A stretch of DNA of 64,000 bases, from the NCBI RefSeq assembly GCF_004345325.1, contig NZ_SLVJ01000006.1, forward strand, positions 1 to 64,000, read 5' to 3'. Within the stretch, counting starts at the first letter, position 1. Each line of letters starts with the position of its first letter. This stretch comes from Acinetobacter calcoaceticus (GTDB lineage Bacteria; Pseudomonadota; Gammaproteobacteria; Pseudomonadales; Moraxellaceae). A model generated the notes under the pieces. The model was not told the origin of the DNA and searched no databases. It saw only the letters and a list, made by a program, of their open reading frames with translations. The position numbers and the translations under genes are program-made. Of the stretch, positions 25,981 through 35,355 are shown in pieces.

Positions 25981-26567
25981 CCATCGATCACAATCAAGTC
26001 TTTCAAGTAGATGAATTGCATCATGATGTTTTAATGCAAATTGAAGCGATTATTTTCGCAAGTGATGCACCGGTCTCAATTGCTCGGCTAAAAGAGGCAT
26101 TCCAACAGCAATATTCTAAGCTGCAACTACAACAATATTTACAACAGTTGTCCGTTTTGCAGCATAATCGCTCTACTGAACTGATCGAAACAGCCCAAGG
26201 CTTTCGTTTTCAGGTTCGCGCCAAATATCGTCCAATCATTGCACAAACTTGGCCAGAGCGCCCGACCCGACTTTCTCCTTCACTGCTTGAAACCCTTGCA
26301 GTGATTGCATATCATCAGCCGGTTACCCGTGCTGATATTGAACAAATTCGTGGAGTTACAAATAACAGTCAATTGCTTAAGACTTTATTTGAATGGAACT
26401 GGATTAAAGAATCTGGATTCCGTGAACTCCCAGGAAGACCTGCGTTGTTAGTGACAACGTTACAATTCTTGAATGCATTTGGTTTAACTCATTTAGACCA
26501 AATGCCTCCCCTACAGGATGCCAAGGAAGCTTTTAGGGCTTTGGATGCGCATGCACCCAAGTCCTAG
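25977..26567 (+). CDS. scpB: Segregation and condensation protein B
   Basis: 196-aa dimeric double winged-helix partner of ScpA in the Smc complex. IEAIIFASDAPVSIARLKEAF opens the first winged helix, and SPSLLETLAVIAYHQPVTRADIEQIRGV plus GRPALLVTTLQFLNAFGL are the standard ScpB signatures of the second. It is translationally coupled to scpA (ATGA overlap) and followed after 41 bases by rluB, the scpA-scpB-rluB order common in proteobacteria. Confidence 0.95.
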   Translation: MTIDHNQVFQVDELHHDVLMQIEAIIFASDAPVSIARLKEAFQQQYSKLQLQQYLQQLSVLQHNRSTELIETAQGFRFQVRAKYRPIIAQTWPERPTRLSPSLLETLAVIAYHQPVTRADIEQIRGVTNNSQLLKTLFEWNWIKESGFRELPGRPALLVTTLQFLNAFGLTHLDQMPPLQDAKEAFRALDAHAPKS

Positions 26568-26608
26568 ATAGGCGAACTGTTGATAATTATTTCTAAGGTT
26601 ATGCTGTC

Positions 26609-27832
26609 ATGAGTGAAAAATTGCAAAAGGTACTAGCGCGAATAGGCTTAGGTTCTCGACGTTATATGGAAGAGGTTATCGCGGCTGGTCGTGTTAGTGT
26701 CAACGGTCAAATTGCTCAAGTTGGTGAACGTATAGAGCCAGGTGATGAGCTTCGCATCGATGGCCGTAAGGTTCAGTTTCAAATTGAAGATGAGATACGT
26801 CGTCGCGTATTGATCTACTACAAACCTGAAGGTGAGATTTGTTCACGCAACGACCCTGAACAAAGACCAACCGTATTTGAACATTTACCTCCGATTAACA
26901 ACGATCGCTGGGTCATGGTCGGTCGTCTGGATATTAACAGTACTGGGTTATTGTTATTTACCAACGATGGTGAGTTAGCCAACCGCTTAATGCACCCATC
27001 CAACGAGATCGAACGTGAATACGCAGTGCGTGTCATGGGTGAAGTCACACCACAATTGCGCCAAAACATGATGAATGGTGTAGTTCTGGATGATGGTCCA
27101 GCCAAATTTGAAACCTTCACTGATCTGGGTGGTGAAGGGATCAACCGTTGGTATCAGGTTGTGGTTAAAGAAGGCCGTAACCGTGAGGTTCGTCGTATCT
27201 TTGAATCTCAAGGTCTTAAAGTCAGCCGCTTGTTGCGTACCCGTTATGGTACGGTGATCTTGCCACGTGAACTGCGCACAGGTCGTTGGGTCGAGTTAGA
27301 CAAATCAGATATCGACAACTTGACCAAAGTGGTTGATCTGAAACCACGCCAAGGTACTGGCTTGTATGGTATGGCGAAACGCCGTAACGAAAGAATGCAA
27401 GAAAAACCAATGGCTGCACGTCGTGGTGGTTATTTACGTCAACAACGCCGTGATCAAGACGAGCAAGTTGAAGAACAAACCAATGGTCAACAGCAACCCC
27501 GTCCGGCTGCTACTGAAAGTGGTGCTCAGCCACAGCAAGATCAACAACGCACCTATCGCAGCAACGAACGTAACCAGTTTGGTGGCAATCGTAGCAATGA
27601 ACGCAACCAGTTTGGCGGCAACCGTAGCAACGAACGTAATCAATTCAGTGGCAACCGTAGCAATGAGCGCAGCCAATTCAGCGGCACTCGTGGCAATGAA
27701 CGCAGCCAATTTGGCGGCAATCGCAGCACCCAAGACAATGAATTTGCAAAAGACAGCTATCCTAAAAAACGTGATGAACCTTTTGTACAACGTAAGTCTT
27801 CTGGCATTAAAAAAACCTTTAAAAAGTTTTAA
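26609..27832 (+). CDS. rluB: 23S rRNA pseudouridine-2605 synthase with repetitive C-terminal tail
   Basis: Converts U2605 of 23S rRNA to pseudouridine. An S4 RNA-binding domain covers about 2-60, and the RsuA/RluB catalytic domain about 65-245, with Asp108 in MVGRLDINSTGLLLF as the nucleophile. After about residue 250 comes a basic, Gln/Asn/Arg-rich tail of about 155 residues that contains five tandem 11-residue repeats (RSNERNQFGGN and variants, 317-371). Such disordered RNA-binding-type tails occur in gammaproteobacterial RluB, but the regular repeat is unusual. AAGGT precedes the start. It probably forms an operon with scpAB. Confidence 0.94.
   Translation: MSEKLQKVLARIGLGSRRYMEEVIAAGRVSVNGQIAQVGERIEPGDELRIDGRKVQFQIEDEIRRRVLIYYKPEGEICSRNDPEQRPTVFEHLPPINNDRWVMVGRLDINSTGLLLFTNDGELANRLMHPSNEIEREYAVRVMGEVTPQLRQNMMNGVVLDDGPAKFETFTDLGGEGINRWYQVVVKEGRNREVRRIFESQGLKVSRLLRTRYGTVILPRELRTGRWVELDKSDIDNLTKVVDLKPRQGTGLYGMAKRRNERMQEKPMAARRGGYLRQQRRDQDEQVEEQTNGQQQPRPAATESGAQPQQDQQRTYRSNERNQFGGNRSNERNQFGGNRSNERNQFSGNRSNERSQFSGTRGNERSQFGGNRSTQDNEFAKDSYPKKRDEPFVQRKSSGIKKTFKKF
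27557..27721 (+). repeat. Five 33-bp tandem repeats within rluB
   Basis: Five consecutive in-frame 33-base units encode RSNERNQFGGN-like 11-mers (27557-27589, 27590-27622, 27623-27655, 27656-27688, 27689-27721), and a partial sixth follows. The units differ mostly at third positions and at a few codons (N/S, G/S, N/T), so they are old enough to have diverged. Confidence 0.9.
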
Positions 27833-27855
27833 TCGCGCCTGAAGCCATTCAGATC

Positions 27856-27888
27856 AAAAAAAACCACTGCTGATGTAGTGGTTTTTTT
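27856..27888. terminator. Bidirectional terminator between rluB and bioD
   Basis: A-run plus ACCACT pairs with AGTGGT plus T-run around an 8-base loop. Runs of A and T on both sides make it work for both converging transcripts. Confidence 0.9.
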
Positions 27889-27943
27889 AGGCCTCAATTC
27901 GACCAACAACGAGTATGGAGCAAGGCGAAATCTGCCCATAAAC

Positions 27944-28621
27944 CTATAGCACGGGGATATCGATCCAAAGCGCTTCTGGAAAATGCGTCGACAAATATGT
28001 TTTTAGATAGCTCGCGGTATCTTCGGAGATGATCGGGTCCAAAGATTGATCTTTAAGGTTATAGGCCAAAGCATAGAGCGGTAGTTGGCGTGCTTTTAAA
28101 GCTTCTAGACTGAGCAATGTATGGTTAATGCTGCCCAAGCGTCCCGAAGTCACCAAGATCACGGGCAATTGTTGCGCTGCAATATAGTCTATGGTTAAAA
28201 CCTGCGTACTCAAGGGCACCATCAACCCGCCTGCACCTTCAAGCAACACCACCTCATAACGACTCGCCAATTGCTGGGTCGCTGCAGTGATGTGAGCAAA
28301 ATCAACCTCTCGCCCTTCCAATCGACTGGCCAAATGCGGTGAAGCGGGATAAGCAAAGATTTCCGGCATGGTCAATTTGCTGTCATCCTCGGCAAAATGC
28401 ACATTCCCCATCATCAGTCGATGTTGATGAATATCTTCAGAAAATCCTACATTTCCCGTTTGAATCAGCTTTTGGGTAATCACCTTGCGACCTTGTTGCT
28501 GCCAAAGCTTAGCCAAATAGCCTGTGGCATAGGTCTTACCGATCGCAGTGTCAATTCCACTGATAAAATAGACTTGGCCACTTAAAACACTTTCAACTTT
28601 CTCAACACGCTCAACGCTCAC
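27944..28621 (-). CDS. bioD: Dethiobiotin synthetase
   Basis: ATP-dependent carboxylation of 7,8-diaminopelargonic acid to dethiobiotin. The Walker-type loop is SGIDTAIGKTYATG near the N-terminus, and EGAGGLMVPL is the second hallmark. The start is the GTG at 28621, which overlaps the bioC stop as GTGA and has GGAG 6 bases upstream, giving 225 aa. The sequence upstream in frame (starting TTG at 28642) lies inside bioC and is not conserved BioD sequence. It is the last gene of bioA-bioF-bioC-bioD. Confidence 0.93.
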   Translation of the reverse strand: MSVERVEKVESVLSGQVYFISGIDTAIGKTYATGYLAKLWQQQGRKVITQKLIQTGNVGFSEDIHQHRLMMGNVHFAEDDSKLTMPEIFAYPASPHLASRLEGREVDFAHITAATQQLASRYEVVLLEGAGGLMVPLSTQVLTIDYIAAQQLPVILVTSGRLGSINHTLLSLEALKARQLPLYALAYNLKDQSLDPIISEDTASYLKTYLSTHFPEALWIDIPVL

Positions 28622-29397
28622 GACACTCTCCGCGCAATACAATAAATAGGATGATAGCTCAGCGGATACTGCAATTTGCCCTGCACATCTGTGACTGCAA
28701 ACTGATGATAGTCTTGATAGAACTGCTGCAAACTTTGTTTAGTCCAACGGTGTTGCTGTGCCGTGGCGGTCACCCCTGTGGCCTTAAGATGTTTCAGGAC
28801 ATGCAGCGGATGTTCAAAATAGATCAACTCCTCTGCCTCAGAGAGATGCACCACCTCAAATCCGAGTTGTGACAGTTTATCCTGCCATTGCGCCATACTC
28901 AGGTAATCCAAACCACGCCCAGTCAAGGTTTTGATCTGTTTGAGATTGTCCGCGCCAAAACTCGAGAAACACAGGTAACCTTCAGCGTGTATAGCCTGAT
29001 GCAGACGTGCCAACAAGGCATCGATATCATTGATCCACTGCAAGGCAGAGCTAGACATGACCAGATCCAAGCCTTGAGCCAAATTGATTTTCTCGATATC
29101 ACCGATACACCAAGTGATTGCATGCTGCGCATCAAAGTGCTGCTGCACTTCGGGATAGAGATCATTCAATAGCAATTGCTTGGTTTGAAACTGCTGCATA
29201 AACAAATGACTGAGATTGCCAGAACCACAACCTATCTCAAACACGCGCGTCAACTCAACGAAACTGAGATGCTGCTGCATATGTTGCATCAACTGTGCGG
29301 CAATGTGTTTTTGCACCACCGCTTGAGCCTGATAGCTCTGACTGGCTTGAGCAAAACGCTGTGCCACTTTTCCGGTATCAATACTCAACATCTTCAC
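28618..29397 (-). CDS. bioC: Malonyl-ACP O-methyltransferase
   Basis: Methylates the free carboxyl of malonyl-ACP so that the fatty-acid machinery can extend it to pimeloyl-ACP methyl ester. The class I SAM motif is VFEIGCGSGNLSHLF, followed by LLLNDLYPEV with the acidic SAM-ribose ligand and LDLVMSSSALQWINDID, a typical BioC segment. It is 259 aa from the GTG at 29397, which starts directly after the bioF stop; ATG 29391 two codons later is an alternative start. The C-terminus overlaps bioD. Confidence 0.92.
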   Translation of the reverse strand: MKMLSIDTGKVAQRFAQASQSYQAQAVVQKHIAAQLMQHMQQHLSFVELTRVFEIGCGSGNLSHLFMQQFQTKQLLLNDLYPEVQQHFDAQHAITWCIGDIEKINLAQGLDLVMSSSALQWINDIDALLARLHQAIHAEGYLCFSSFGADNLKQIKTLTGRGLDYLSMAQWQDKLSQLGFEVVHLSEAEELIYFEHPLHVLKHLKATGVTATAQQHRWTKQSLQQFYQDYHQFAVTDVQGKLQYPLSYHPIYCIARRVS

Positions 29398-30555
29398 TCA
29401 CAACTGTGTCGCTAACTGCTTTATATCTTGCATCTCGATCTGGCTATGCAAGCAAATTCGTAATCGTGAGCTATTTTGTGGCACCGTTGGTGGACGCACA
29501 GGCATGATATAGAAACCTGCCTGTTGTAAACGCTGCGCCAATTGCAAGGTGTGCGGCGACTCCCCCACAATGACGGGCACAATCTGACTGGTAGATGGAC
29601 AGTCGTAGCCTTTATCTCGAACCCGTTGTTGTAAATCGGCACTCAACTCAGCCAACTGTAGCCGTTTGTCATTGAGATTCATCATCTTTTTAAAGATAAA
29701 ATCCGACCATGCCATCATCATCGGGGGTTGTGCAGTACTAAAGATCAGTGGTCGCATCCGATTAATCAGAAAATCACGGATGATCGGATCACAAATCAGA
29801 TAGCCACCGACCGAAGCCAAGGCCTTACCCAAGGTGCCGACCAAAAAATCAATCTCAGCGATGACGCCATATTGTTCTGCGCAGCCCAAGCCCTGTTCAC
29901 CTCTGACCCCGATGGCATGAGCATCATCGACATAGAGCATGACTTTGCCAAACTGCTTTTTCAATGCAACCAGTTGCTTGAGATCAGTTTCATCACCATC
30001 CATACTAAAAATCGATTCAGTCACCACGATGATGCGGTCGTATGCCTCATCCTGCTGATAACGTTGCAGCAATTGCGATAAATGCAGCAGATCGTTATGG
30101 CGGTAACGGACATATTTGGCACTGGATAAACGAATGCCATCAATCATGCTGGCATGCACCAATTTATCCGCCAAGATCAAGGTTCGCTGATCACTGAGCG
30201 CTGGCAATATCCCAATATTCATGTGATAGCCACTGTTAAACAGCAATGCAGCACGCCCGGCAAAGGCTTGACTCAAGGTGGCTTCAAACTGCTCATAGCT
30301 GGGGAAATTACCCGTCAACAACCGTGAAGAAGAACTGCTCATGTAGCGTTCTGCCATCGGCGTTTGATCAAAGAACTGCTCACGCAGCAGCGGATCTGCC
30401 GCCAAGCCGAGATAATCATTTGAAGCCAGATTCAGCATGCGACGTTGATCGATATCGATATAACGCCCCTGCTGCAGATTACTGCGAAATTGGCGAAAGT
30501 TGCCCTGCTGTTTCAGCTGATCGAGTTGCTCAGCATAGGTATCGAGTAGACTCAT
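29398..30555 (-). CDS. bioF: 8-amino-7-oxononanoate synthase
   Basis: PLP enzyme of the alpha-oxoamine synthase family that condenses pimeloyl-ACP (or -CoA) with alanine. Conserved parts seen are [45 protein letters not shown] with the Asp-His pair, and [14 protein letters not shown] with the PLP lysine. It is 385 aa, as in E. coli. The ATG overlaps the bioA stop by 4 bases. Confidence 0.95.
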   Translation of the reverse strand: MSLLDTYAEQLDQLKQQGNFRQFRSNLQQGRYIDIDQRRMLNLASNDYLGLAADPLLREQFFDQTPMAERYMSSSSSRLLTGNFPSYEQFEATLSQAFAGRAALLFNSGYHMNIGILPALSDQRTLILADKLVHASMIDGIRLSSAKYVRYRHNDLLHLSQLLQRYQQDEAYDRIIVVTESIFSMDGDETDLKQLVALKKQFGKVMLYVDDAHAIGVRGEQGLGCAEQYGVIAEIDFLVGTLGKALASVGGYLICDPIIRDFLINRMRPLIFSTAQPPMMMAWSDFIFKKMMNLNDKRLQLAELSADLQQRVRDKGYDCPSTSQIVPVIVGESPHTLQLAQRLQQAGFYIMPVRPPTVPQNSSRLRICLHSQIEMQDIKQLATQL

Positions 30556-31835
30556 GCTGGCACCTGTTGCATGTGCTCAACCACCTCAACCATCTGAGTT
30601 AATAAGTATTCTAGTTCGGCTTCAGTGATCACATACGGTGGCATGACGTAAACCAATTTTCCAAATGGACGCACCCAAATGCCACGCTCAACAAACTGCT
30701 GTTGTAGATCGCGCATATCAACAGCATGTTTGAGTTCAACCACACCGATTGCACCCAGCACACGGACTGCTTGGACATGATCCAAATCATTAAGCTGGCT
30801 AAGTTTAGCCTTCAAATGCTGTTCGATGCGCTGTACATTGCCCTGCCAATCTTGGGCCAACAACAGTTGAGTGCTTTTTAATGCCACGGAGCAGGCCAAA
30901 GGATTAGCCATAAAGGTTGGGCCATGCATAAACACCCCTGCTTCACCACGGCTAATGGTTTCTGCCACATGCTTGCTGGTTAAGGTCACGGACAGGGTCA
31001 TATAACCGCCGGTCAATGCCTTACCGATACACATAATGTCTGGTTCAACTTGCGCATGTTCCCAAGCAAACATTTTTCCAGTACGACCAAAGCCCGTGGC
31101 AATTTCATCAAAAATCAACAACACCTGATATTTTTCACACAGCAACTTGGCCTGTCTCAAGTACTCAGGGTGATAAAAACGCATCCCACCCGCCCCTTGT
31201 ACAATCGGTTCCAAAATCAACGCCGCAATGCTGTCATGATGCAGTGCCAAGGTACGTTCGAGTTCAGCCACATCCTGCTGATCCCACACTGCATCAAATG
31301 CGGTTTGAGGTGCAGGAACAAAGATTCGATTGGGTAAACTACTGCCAAATACTTGATGCATCCCAGTCACAGGATCACAAACGGACATCGCATTCCAAGT
31401 ATCGCCGTGATAGCCAGAACGTGGGGTGACAAAGTTGGTTTTGGCGTTGCGACCTTGAGCAGTCCAGTATTGTACTGCCATTTTCAAAGCCACTTCGACC
31501 GCAACTGAGCCGGAGTCCGCATAGAATATTTTATCTAGGCTCGGTGGCAAGATACTCAGCAGTAACTTGCCCAGCGCAATGGCAGGTTCATGAGTCAGAC
31601 CACCAAACATAATATGTGACATTGACTGTAATTGATCAATCGCAGCTTGATCGAGTTCAGGATGATGATAGCCGTGGATCGCACACCACCATGAAGCCAT
31701 ACCATCAATGAGTTGACGACCATCTTCAAGTTCGATGGTCACCCCAAATGCGCGCTTCACTTTGAAACAGGGCAAGGGTTCAGTCATGGAGGTGTAGGGA
31801 TGCCAAATATGTTGTAGATCAAATGTGTCGGTCAT
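30552..31835 (-). CDS. bioA: Adenosylmethionine-8-amino-7-oxononanoate aminotransferase
   Basis: PLP class III aminotransferase that uses SAM as amino donor to make 7,8-diaminopelargonate. HIWHPYTSM at the N-terminus, [18 protein letters not shown] with the Trp-Trp pair of the substrate pocket, [14 protein letters not shown] and the PLP lysine in [10 protein letters not shown] are all BioA-specific. It is 427 aa. It heads the bioA-bioF-bioC-bioD run, each gene overlapping or abutting the next. A -10-like TATGAT lies upstream at about 31870-31880 on the minus strand, with only a weak -35. Confidence 0.95.
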   Translation of the reverse strand: MTDTFDLQHIWHPYTSMTEPLPCFKVKRAFGVTIELEDGRQLIDGMASWWCAIHGYHHPELDQAAIDQLQSMSHIMFGGLTHEPAIALGKLLLSILPPSLDKIFYADSGSVAVEVALKMAVQYWTAQGRNAKTNFVTPRSGYHGDTWNAMSVCDPVTGMHQVFGSSLPNRIFVPAPQTAFDAVWDQQDVAELERTLALHHDSIAALILEPIVQGAGGMRFYHPEYLRQAKLLCEKYQVLLIFDEIATGFGRTGKMFAWEHAQVEPDIMCIGKALTGGYMTLSVTLTSKHVAETISRGEAGVFMHGPTFMANPLACSVALKSTQLLLAQDWQGNVQRIEQHLKAKLSQLNDLDHVQAVRVLGAIGVVELKHAVDMRDLQQQFVERGIWVRPFGKLVYVMPPYVITEAELEYLLTQMVEVVEHMQQVPA

Positions 31836-31922
31836 CCTGCGCTCTCATTTCCATATGGGACAATGTTTTCGATCATACGCCAGCATTTATTAAAAATAAA
31901 TTGCGATATGATCCAATTCAGA

Positions 31923-32759
31923 TTAATTTTCAACTTTTAGCACGATATGCGCCATGATCTGCTGCACCGTCTGCTCAGCTTGAAATACCGGGAATGCATG
32001 ACTACCCTCAATCTCTTCCAAAGCCAATAACTTAGCAGCCAAATCATCGATATTTCGAGCAACTTGGTGATTCAGCACTGCATCTTGCTTAGCCAACAGA
32101 TGCAACTGCTTCCCGGGATAGTTTTTCCAGATCGTCACCAAGTTGAGCTGCTCCAACAAGTTCAAACCCATCTCTAGACGCTCAACATCCAGCTCAGCAA
32201 GTAAACTTTGCAGGGATAACCAATTTTTCTTGGTCTGCGGATCACCTTGAGTCACCAGAAAGCAAAAGCGTTTTACACAAGCGTTCGGATCTTTTTGGAA
32301 AGAGCGTTTAAATTGTTGAAATTCATCCACTGGCATCGCGATCGGCCATTCAGCCTGTGCGACAAAACAAGGATTTGATCCCAGCGTAATCACTGGTTTA
32401 GCGACTTGATAGCGTGAAAAATATTGCGCTGCCACATACATGGCCAATTGACCACCGAGTGACCAACCCATGAGCAGATCATAGTCACCCATTTGGTTGA
32501 GCATATGATCCAGTTGAATCGGATCAAGCACATCAAAAATCTCGATCACATCTGTGACAAAGCCCTGTAGATCCAGTTGTTGTTGCAGTGTCTTTAAGGC
32601 GGTGATGCCCATGCCCCACCCCGTGATCAACAGGATCTTAGGCTGAGACTGAGTATAAAGTTCAATCTTGGATTTGGGCTGTGTCATGCGGTCTGGAGAA
32701 TTTGAAGTGGTGATCATGATCTTGCTTGTGGTCGCCTTTAGCGCCTGTGGTGCTGACAT
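31923..32759 (-). CDS. bioH: BioH-like pimeloyl-ACP methyl ester carboxylesterase (alpha/beta hydrolase)
   Basis: Probably removes the methyl group from pimeloyl-ACP methyl ester, the gatekeeper step of biotin synthesis. It has an alpha/beta-hydrolase fold: ILLITGWGMG oxyanion loop, nucleophile Ser100 in MGWSLGGQLAM, an Asp in AKQDAVLNHQVA, and the catalytic His in EGSHAFPVF. The GWSLGG motif is the same as in E. coli BioH. The start is ATG 32759, with GAGGG 8 bases upstream (278 aa). The gene sits 87 bases upstream of bioA on the same strand, which supports the role. Overall similarity to E. coli BioH is low by eye, so an isofunctional esterase is possible. Confidence 0.8.
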   Translation of the reverse strand: MSAPQALKATTSKIMITTSNSPDRMTQPKSKIELYTQSQPKILLITGWGMGITALKTLQQQLDLQGFVTDVIEIFDVLDPIQLDHMLNQMGDYDLLMGWSLGGQLAMYVAAQYFSRYQVAKPVITLGSNPCFVAQAEWPIAMPVDEFQQFKRSFQKDPNACVKRFCFLVTQGDPQTKKNWLSLQSLLAELDVERLEMGLNLLEQLNLVTIWKNYPGKQLHLLAKQDAVLNHQVARNIDDLAAKLLALEEIEGSHAFPVFQAEQTVQQIMAHIVLKVEN

Positions 32760-32866
32760 CGATAAGCCCTCTGTGCATGAGTAACAACAGCTTAGGCAGT
32801 TTCTGCAACAACGCTGTTTTTCTTTTGCTAGAATGTAACCCATATTCCCAATACAAGAAACTACAC

Positions 32867-33439
32867 ATGAAGATTTTGAATGTTTTTTCAATCAGTTTAG
32901 TTTGTTCCAGCGCACTGATGACGCTATCGATGCCTACACAAGCACAAGACTCGTCACCCATCCAATTTGACGATAAACAAAAGCAATGGGTCGGTCGCCC
33001 AGCTCCACAATTCAAACTGCAAGATCAAAGTCAAAAATGGCACGAGCTAAAGCAGTACAAAGGTCAATGGATGGTGTTGTATTTTTATCCTAAAGACGAC
33101 TCACCAGGTTGTACCCAAGAAGCCAATCAATTTAAAGCACTCTATCCCGCATTTAAAAAAAGCAATGCCGTGGTGTTCGGGGTGAGCCTAGATGATGTGC
33201 AATCTCATCAAAAATTCTCGCAAAAGCTCGGTCTTCCCTTCCCCTTACTCTCAGACCAGCAGCATCAATTGGCCAATCAATTGGGCGTGGTACGCAATCT
33301 TGGTGTCATGAAAGTGGCGAAACGTGAAAGTTTTCTGATTGATCCGAATGGCACCATTGTTTATCACTACAGCAGTGTCAATACCCAATCTCATGCCGCA
33401 GAAGTGCTGAATGACATTCAACAATTGAAAAAGCCCTAA
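32867..33439 (+). CDS. Exported peroxiredoxin, Bcp/PrxQ family, 1-Cys type
   Basis: Thiol peroxidase that reduces H2O2 and organic peroxides. The signal peptide spans about 1-26 (ending PTQA), so the product acts in the periplasm. The peroxidatic Cys82 is in YPKDDSPGCTQEANQF. Bcp/PrxQ enzymes usually have a resolving Cys five residues later (CTxEAC), but here that position is Asn, so it should be a 1-Cys enzyme. Length from ATG 32867 is 190 aa. It is divergent from bioH; the coding regions are 107 bases apart. Its reductant in the periplasm is not evident here. Confidence 0.88.
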   Translation: MKILNVFSISLVCSSALMTLSMPTQAQDSSPIQFDDKQKQWVGRPAPQFKLQDQSQKWHELKQYKGQWMVLYFYPKDDSPGCTQEANQFKALYPAFKKSNAVVFGVSLDDVQSHQKFSQKLGLPFPLLSDQQHQLANQLGVVRNLGVMKVAKRESFLIDPNGTIVYHYSSVNTQSHAAEVLNDIQQLKKP

Positions 33440-33631
33440 AGTTTAATTGAGCTCCATTGTTGCAGCAATAATCTATGCGAGCTCAACCAAAGCCACTAAT
33501 TATTCCAACCAAGAATAAACCACTAAAATTCAGTTACTTAATTTTTACTTCATAAATAGCAATAAAATCGTCATTTTTTGCAATTATTATGAAGAATTAC
33601 TTAACTTAAAAGACTTTAGTGGGATTGTTCG

Positions 33632-35122
33632 ATGAAAATTAAATTACTATTATTACCAGCACTGATTGCACTACTCATGGGTTGTGGTAATGATGACAAG
33701 GAAATAAGCAGTCCCACTACACCTCCAGTCAATCCTCCCGTTGAGCCTCCTGTCAATCCTCCGGTTAAACCACCTGTAACTGAAGGCAATGGAGATTTAC
33801 TCAGTCCTGGCGCCACAGGCAAACTCAGTGCTTTGGGTGGTGCAACGCGTTTAAAAGCAGAACGCACCGAGGCTTTGAAGGCATCACTCAGCAATCGCCA
33901 AGTGAAAAATATTATTTTATTTATTGGTGATGGGACCAGCGAGTCCGAAATAAGCATTGCACGTAATTATGCTGAAGGCGCAAGTGGCTATTTGAAAGGC
34001 TTAGACGTATTTCCATTCACTGGCGCATACTCGACTTATTCTTTGATGCAAAATTCAGAAGAAATTAACTATGTCCCAGACTCAGCAGCGACAGCAACGG
34101 CATGGGCAACTGGAGTGAAGACTTATAACGGTGCACTTGGGATTGATACCTTTGGCAAAGCACATGATTCGATTTTAAAAATGGCAAAAAAAGCAGGTTT
34201 CGCCACAGGGAACGTCACCACAACTGAGCTTCAAGATGCGACACCTGCTGCACTGGTCTCAAGTGTAAGTGGTCGTAAATGCTATGGTCCATCTGCGACC
34301 TCAAAAAGTTGTCCTAGCAATGCGCTTGAGAATAGTGGTCAAGGTTCGATCACAGAACAATTACTGATGACACGCGCTGATGTCACCCTCGGTGGTGGTT
34401 CCGCCACATTTGATGAAAAAGCCCTAGCTGGTGCTTATAAAGGCAAAACCCTGTGGGAGCAGGCGCAAGCACTTAAATATCAGATGCCAAACGACCTAGC
34501 CAGTTTAAAAGCAATCAAGGTCGCCGACCAAAACCAACCTGTCCTGGGTTTATTCGCTCGGGGCAATCTGCCTGTAAGCCTGATTGGCCCAAGTTCTGTG
34601 CTAGATGGCAATAAAAAACCAGCCACTACATGTGCGGATAATCCACTGCGCCTTGATTCGATACCAACCCTCCCAGACATGACGGCCAAAGCGATTGACT
34701 TACTTAAAGTCAATAAAAAAGGCTTCTTCTTACAAGTGGAAAGTGGCTCGATTGATAAACAGAACCATTCTGCAAATGCTTGTGGTCAGATTGGTGAAAC
34801 TATTGCGCTCGATCAAGCCATCCAAGTGGCTTTAGAATTTGCCAAAACCAATCCTGATACCTTAATCATAGTGACTGGCGATCATGCACATACCAGCCAA
34901 ATTATTTCTAATACGGCATCTAGCCCAGGTAAATCTGTATCACTATTCACCAAAGATAATACCAAGATGAGTATTAACTACGCGACGGCAAAAGGCAGCC
35001 AAGGCCATACTGGAGCGCAAGTTCGTACCGCAGCTTATGGTCCACATGCTGCTAACATCTCAGGTTTACTCGATCAAACTGATTTGTTCTTTATCATGCG
35101 TAATGCTATGGGCATAAAATAA
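33632..35122 (+). CDS. Alkaline phosphatase, PhoA family, lipoprotein (copy 1)
   Basis: Zinc/magnesium phosphomonoesterase. The signal has lipobox LLMGC with Cys18, so it is lipid-anchored rather than free in the periplasm. A Pro/Val-rich spacer (about 28-50) follows. The PhoA-type core has Asp100 in ILFIGDGTSESE as a metal ligand, the phosphorylated Ser151 in VPDSAATATAWATGVKT, then VESGSIDKQNHS and VTGDHAHTSQ with metal-binding His/Asp. It is 496 aa. A close paralogue follows 233 bases downstream in tandem, each with its own terminator. Phosphate-starvation control is likely for the family, but no clear pho box was found. Confidence 0.92.
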   Translation: MKIKLLLLPALIALLMGCGNDDKEISSPTTPPVNPPVEPPVNPPVKPPVTEGNGDLLSPGATGKLSALGGATRLKAERTEALKASLSNRQVKNIILFIGDGTSESEISIARNYAEGASGYLKGLDVFPFTGAYSTYSLMQNSEEINYVPDSAATATAWATGVKTYNGALGIDTFGKAHDSILKMAKKAGFATGNVTTTELQDATPAALVSSVSGRKCYGPSATSKSCPSNALENSGQGSITEQLLMTRADVTLGGGSATFDEKALAGAYKGKTLWEQAQALKYQMPNDLASLKAIKVADQNQPVLGLFARGNLPVSLIGPSSVLDGNKKPATTCADNPLRLDSIPTLPDMTAKAIDLLKVNKKGFFLQVESGSIDKQNHSANACGQIGETIALDQAIQVALEFAKTNPDTLIIVTGDHAHTSQIISNTASSPGKSVSLFTKDNTKMSINYATAKGSQGHTGAQVRTAAYGPHAANISGLLDQTDLFFIMRNAMGIK

Positions 35123-35155
35123 TTCATCAAATAATTCATCAAATCCCATCAACAC

Positions 35156-35186
35156 AAGAAACAGTACTTCGGTGCTGTTTCTTTTT
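35156..35186 (+). terminator. Terminator of first alkaline phosphatase gene
   Basis: AAGAAACAG-TAC pairs with GTG-CTGTTTCTT around a TTCG tetraloop and is followed by T residues. Confidence 0.88.
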
Positions 35187-35355
35187 CATCCACATTGCAA
35201 ATACCTGATTTAAATTGATATTTTCGCAACGAAATTTAAAATATTTAAAACCATCAAAATATTAAGATTTTCTTCATAATTTGGCAATATTAACGTCACA
35301 AATAACCCGTATTTTGTAGATCTAATAAACTATTTCCTACAACTGGGGCTTTATC

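Noticed and set aside
27557..27721. Possible CRISPR-like array
   Set aside because: Units are contiguous, in frame and coding, without spacers.
27434..27790. Minus-strand frame opposite the rluB repeats encoding Ala/Thr/Val-rich repeats
   Set aside because: It is only the antisense reading of the repeat array, with no ribosome binding site.
32760..32891. N-terminal extension of the BioH-like protein, Cys-rich
   Set aside because: It overlaps the divergent peroxiredoxin gene's start region and lacks a ribosome binding site; ATG 32759 has a good one.
33560..33631. Pho box before the alkaline phosphatase genes
   Set aside because: Only single GTCA-like half sites are visible; no pair at the expected 11-base spacing.
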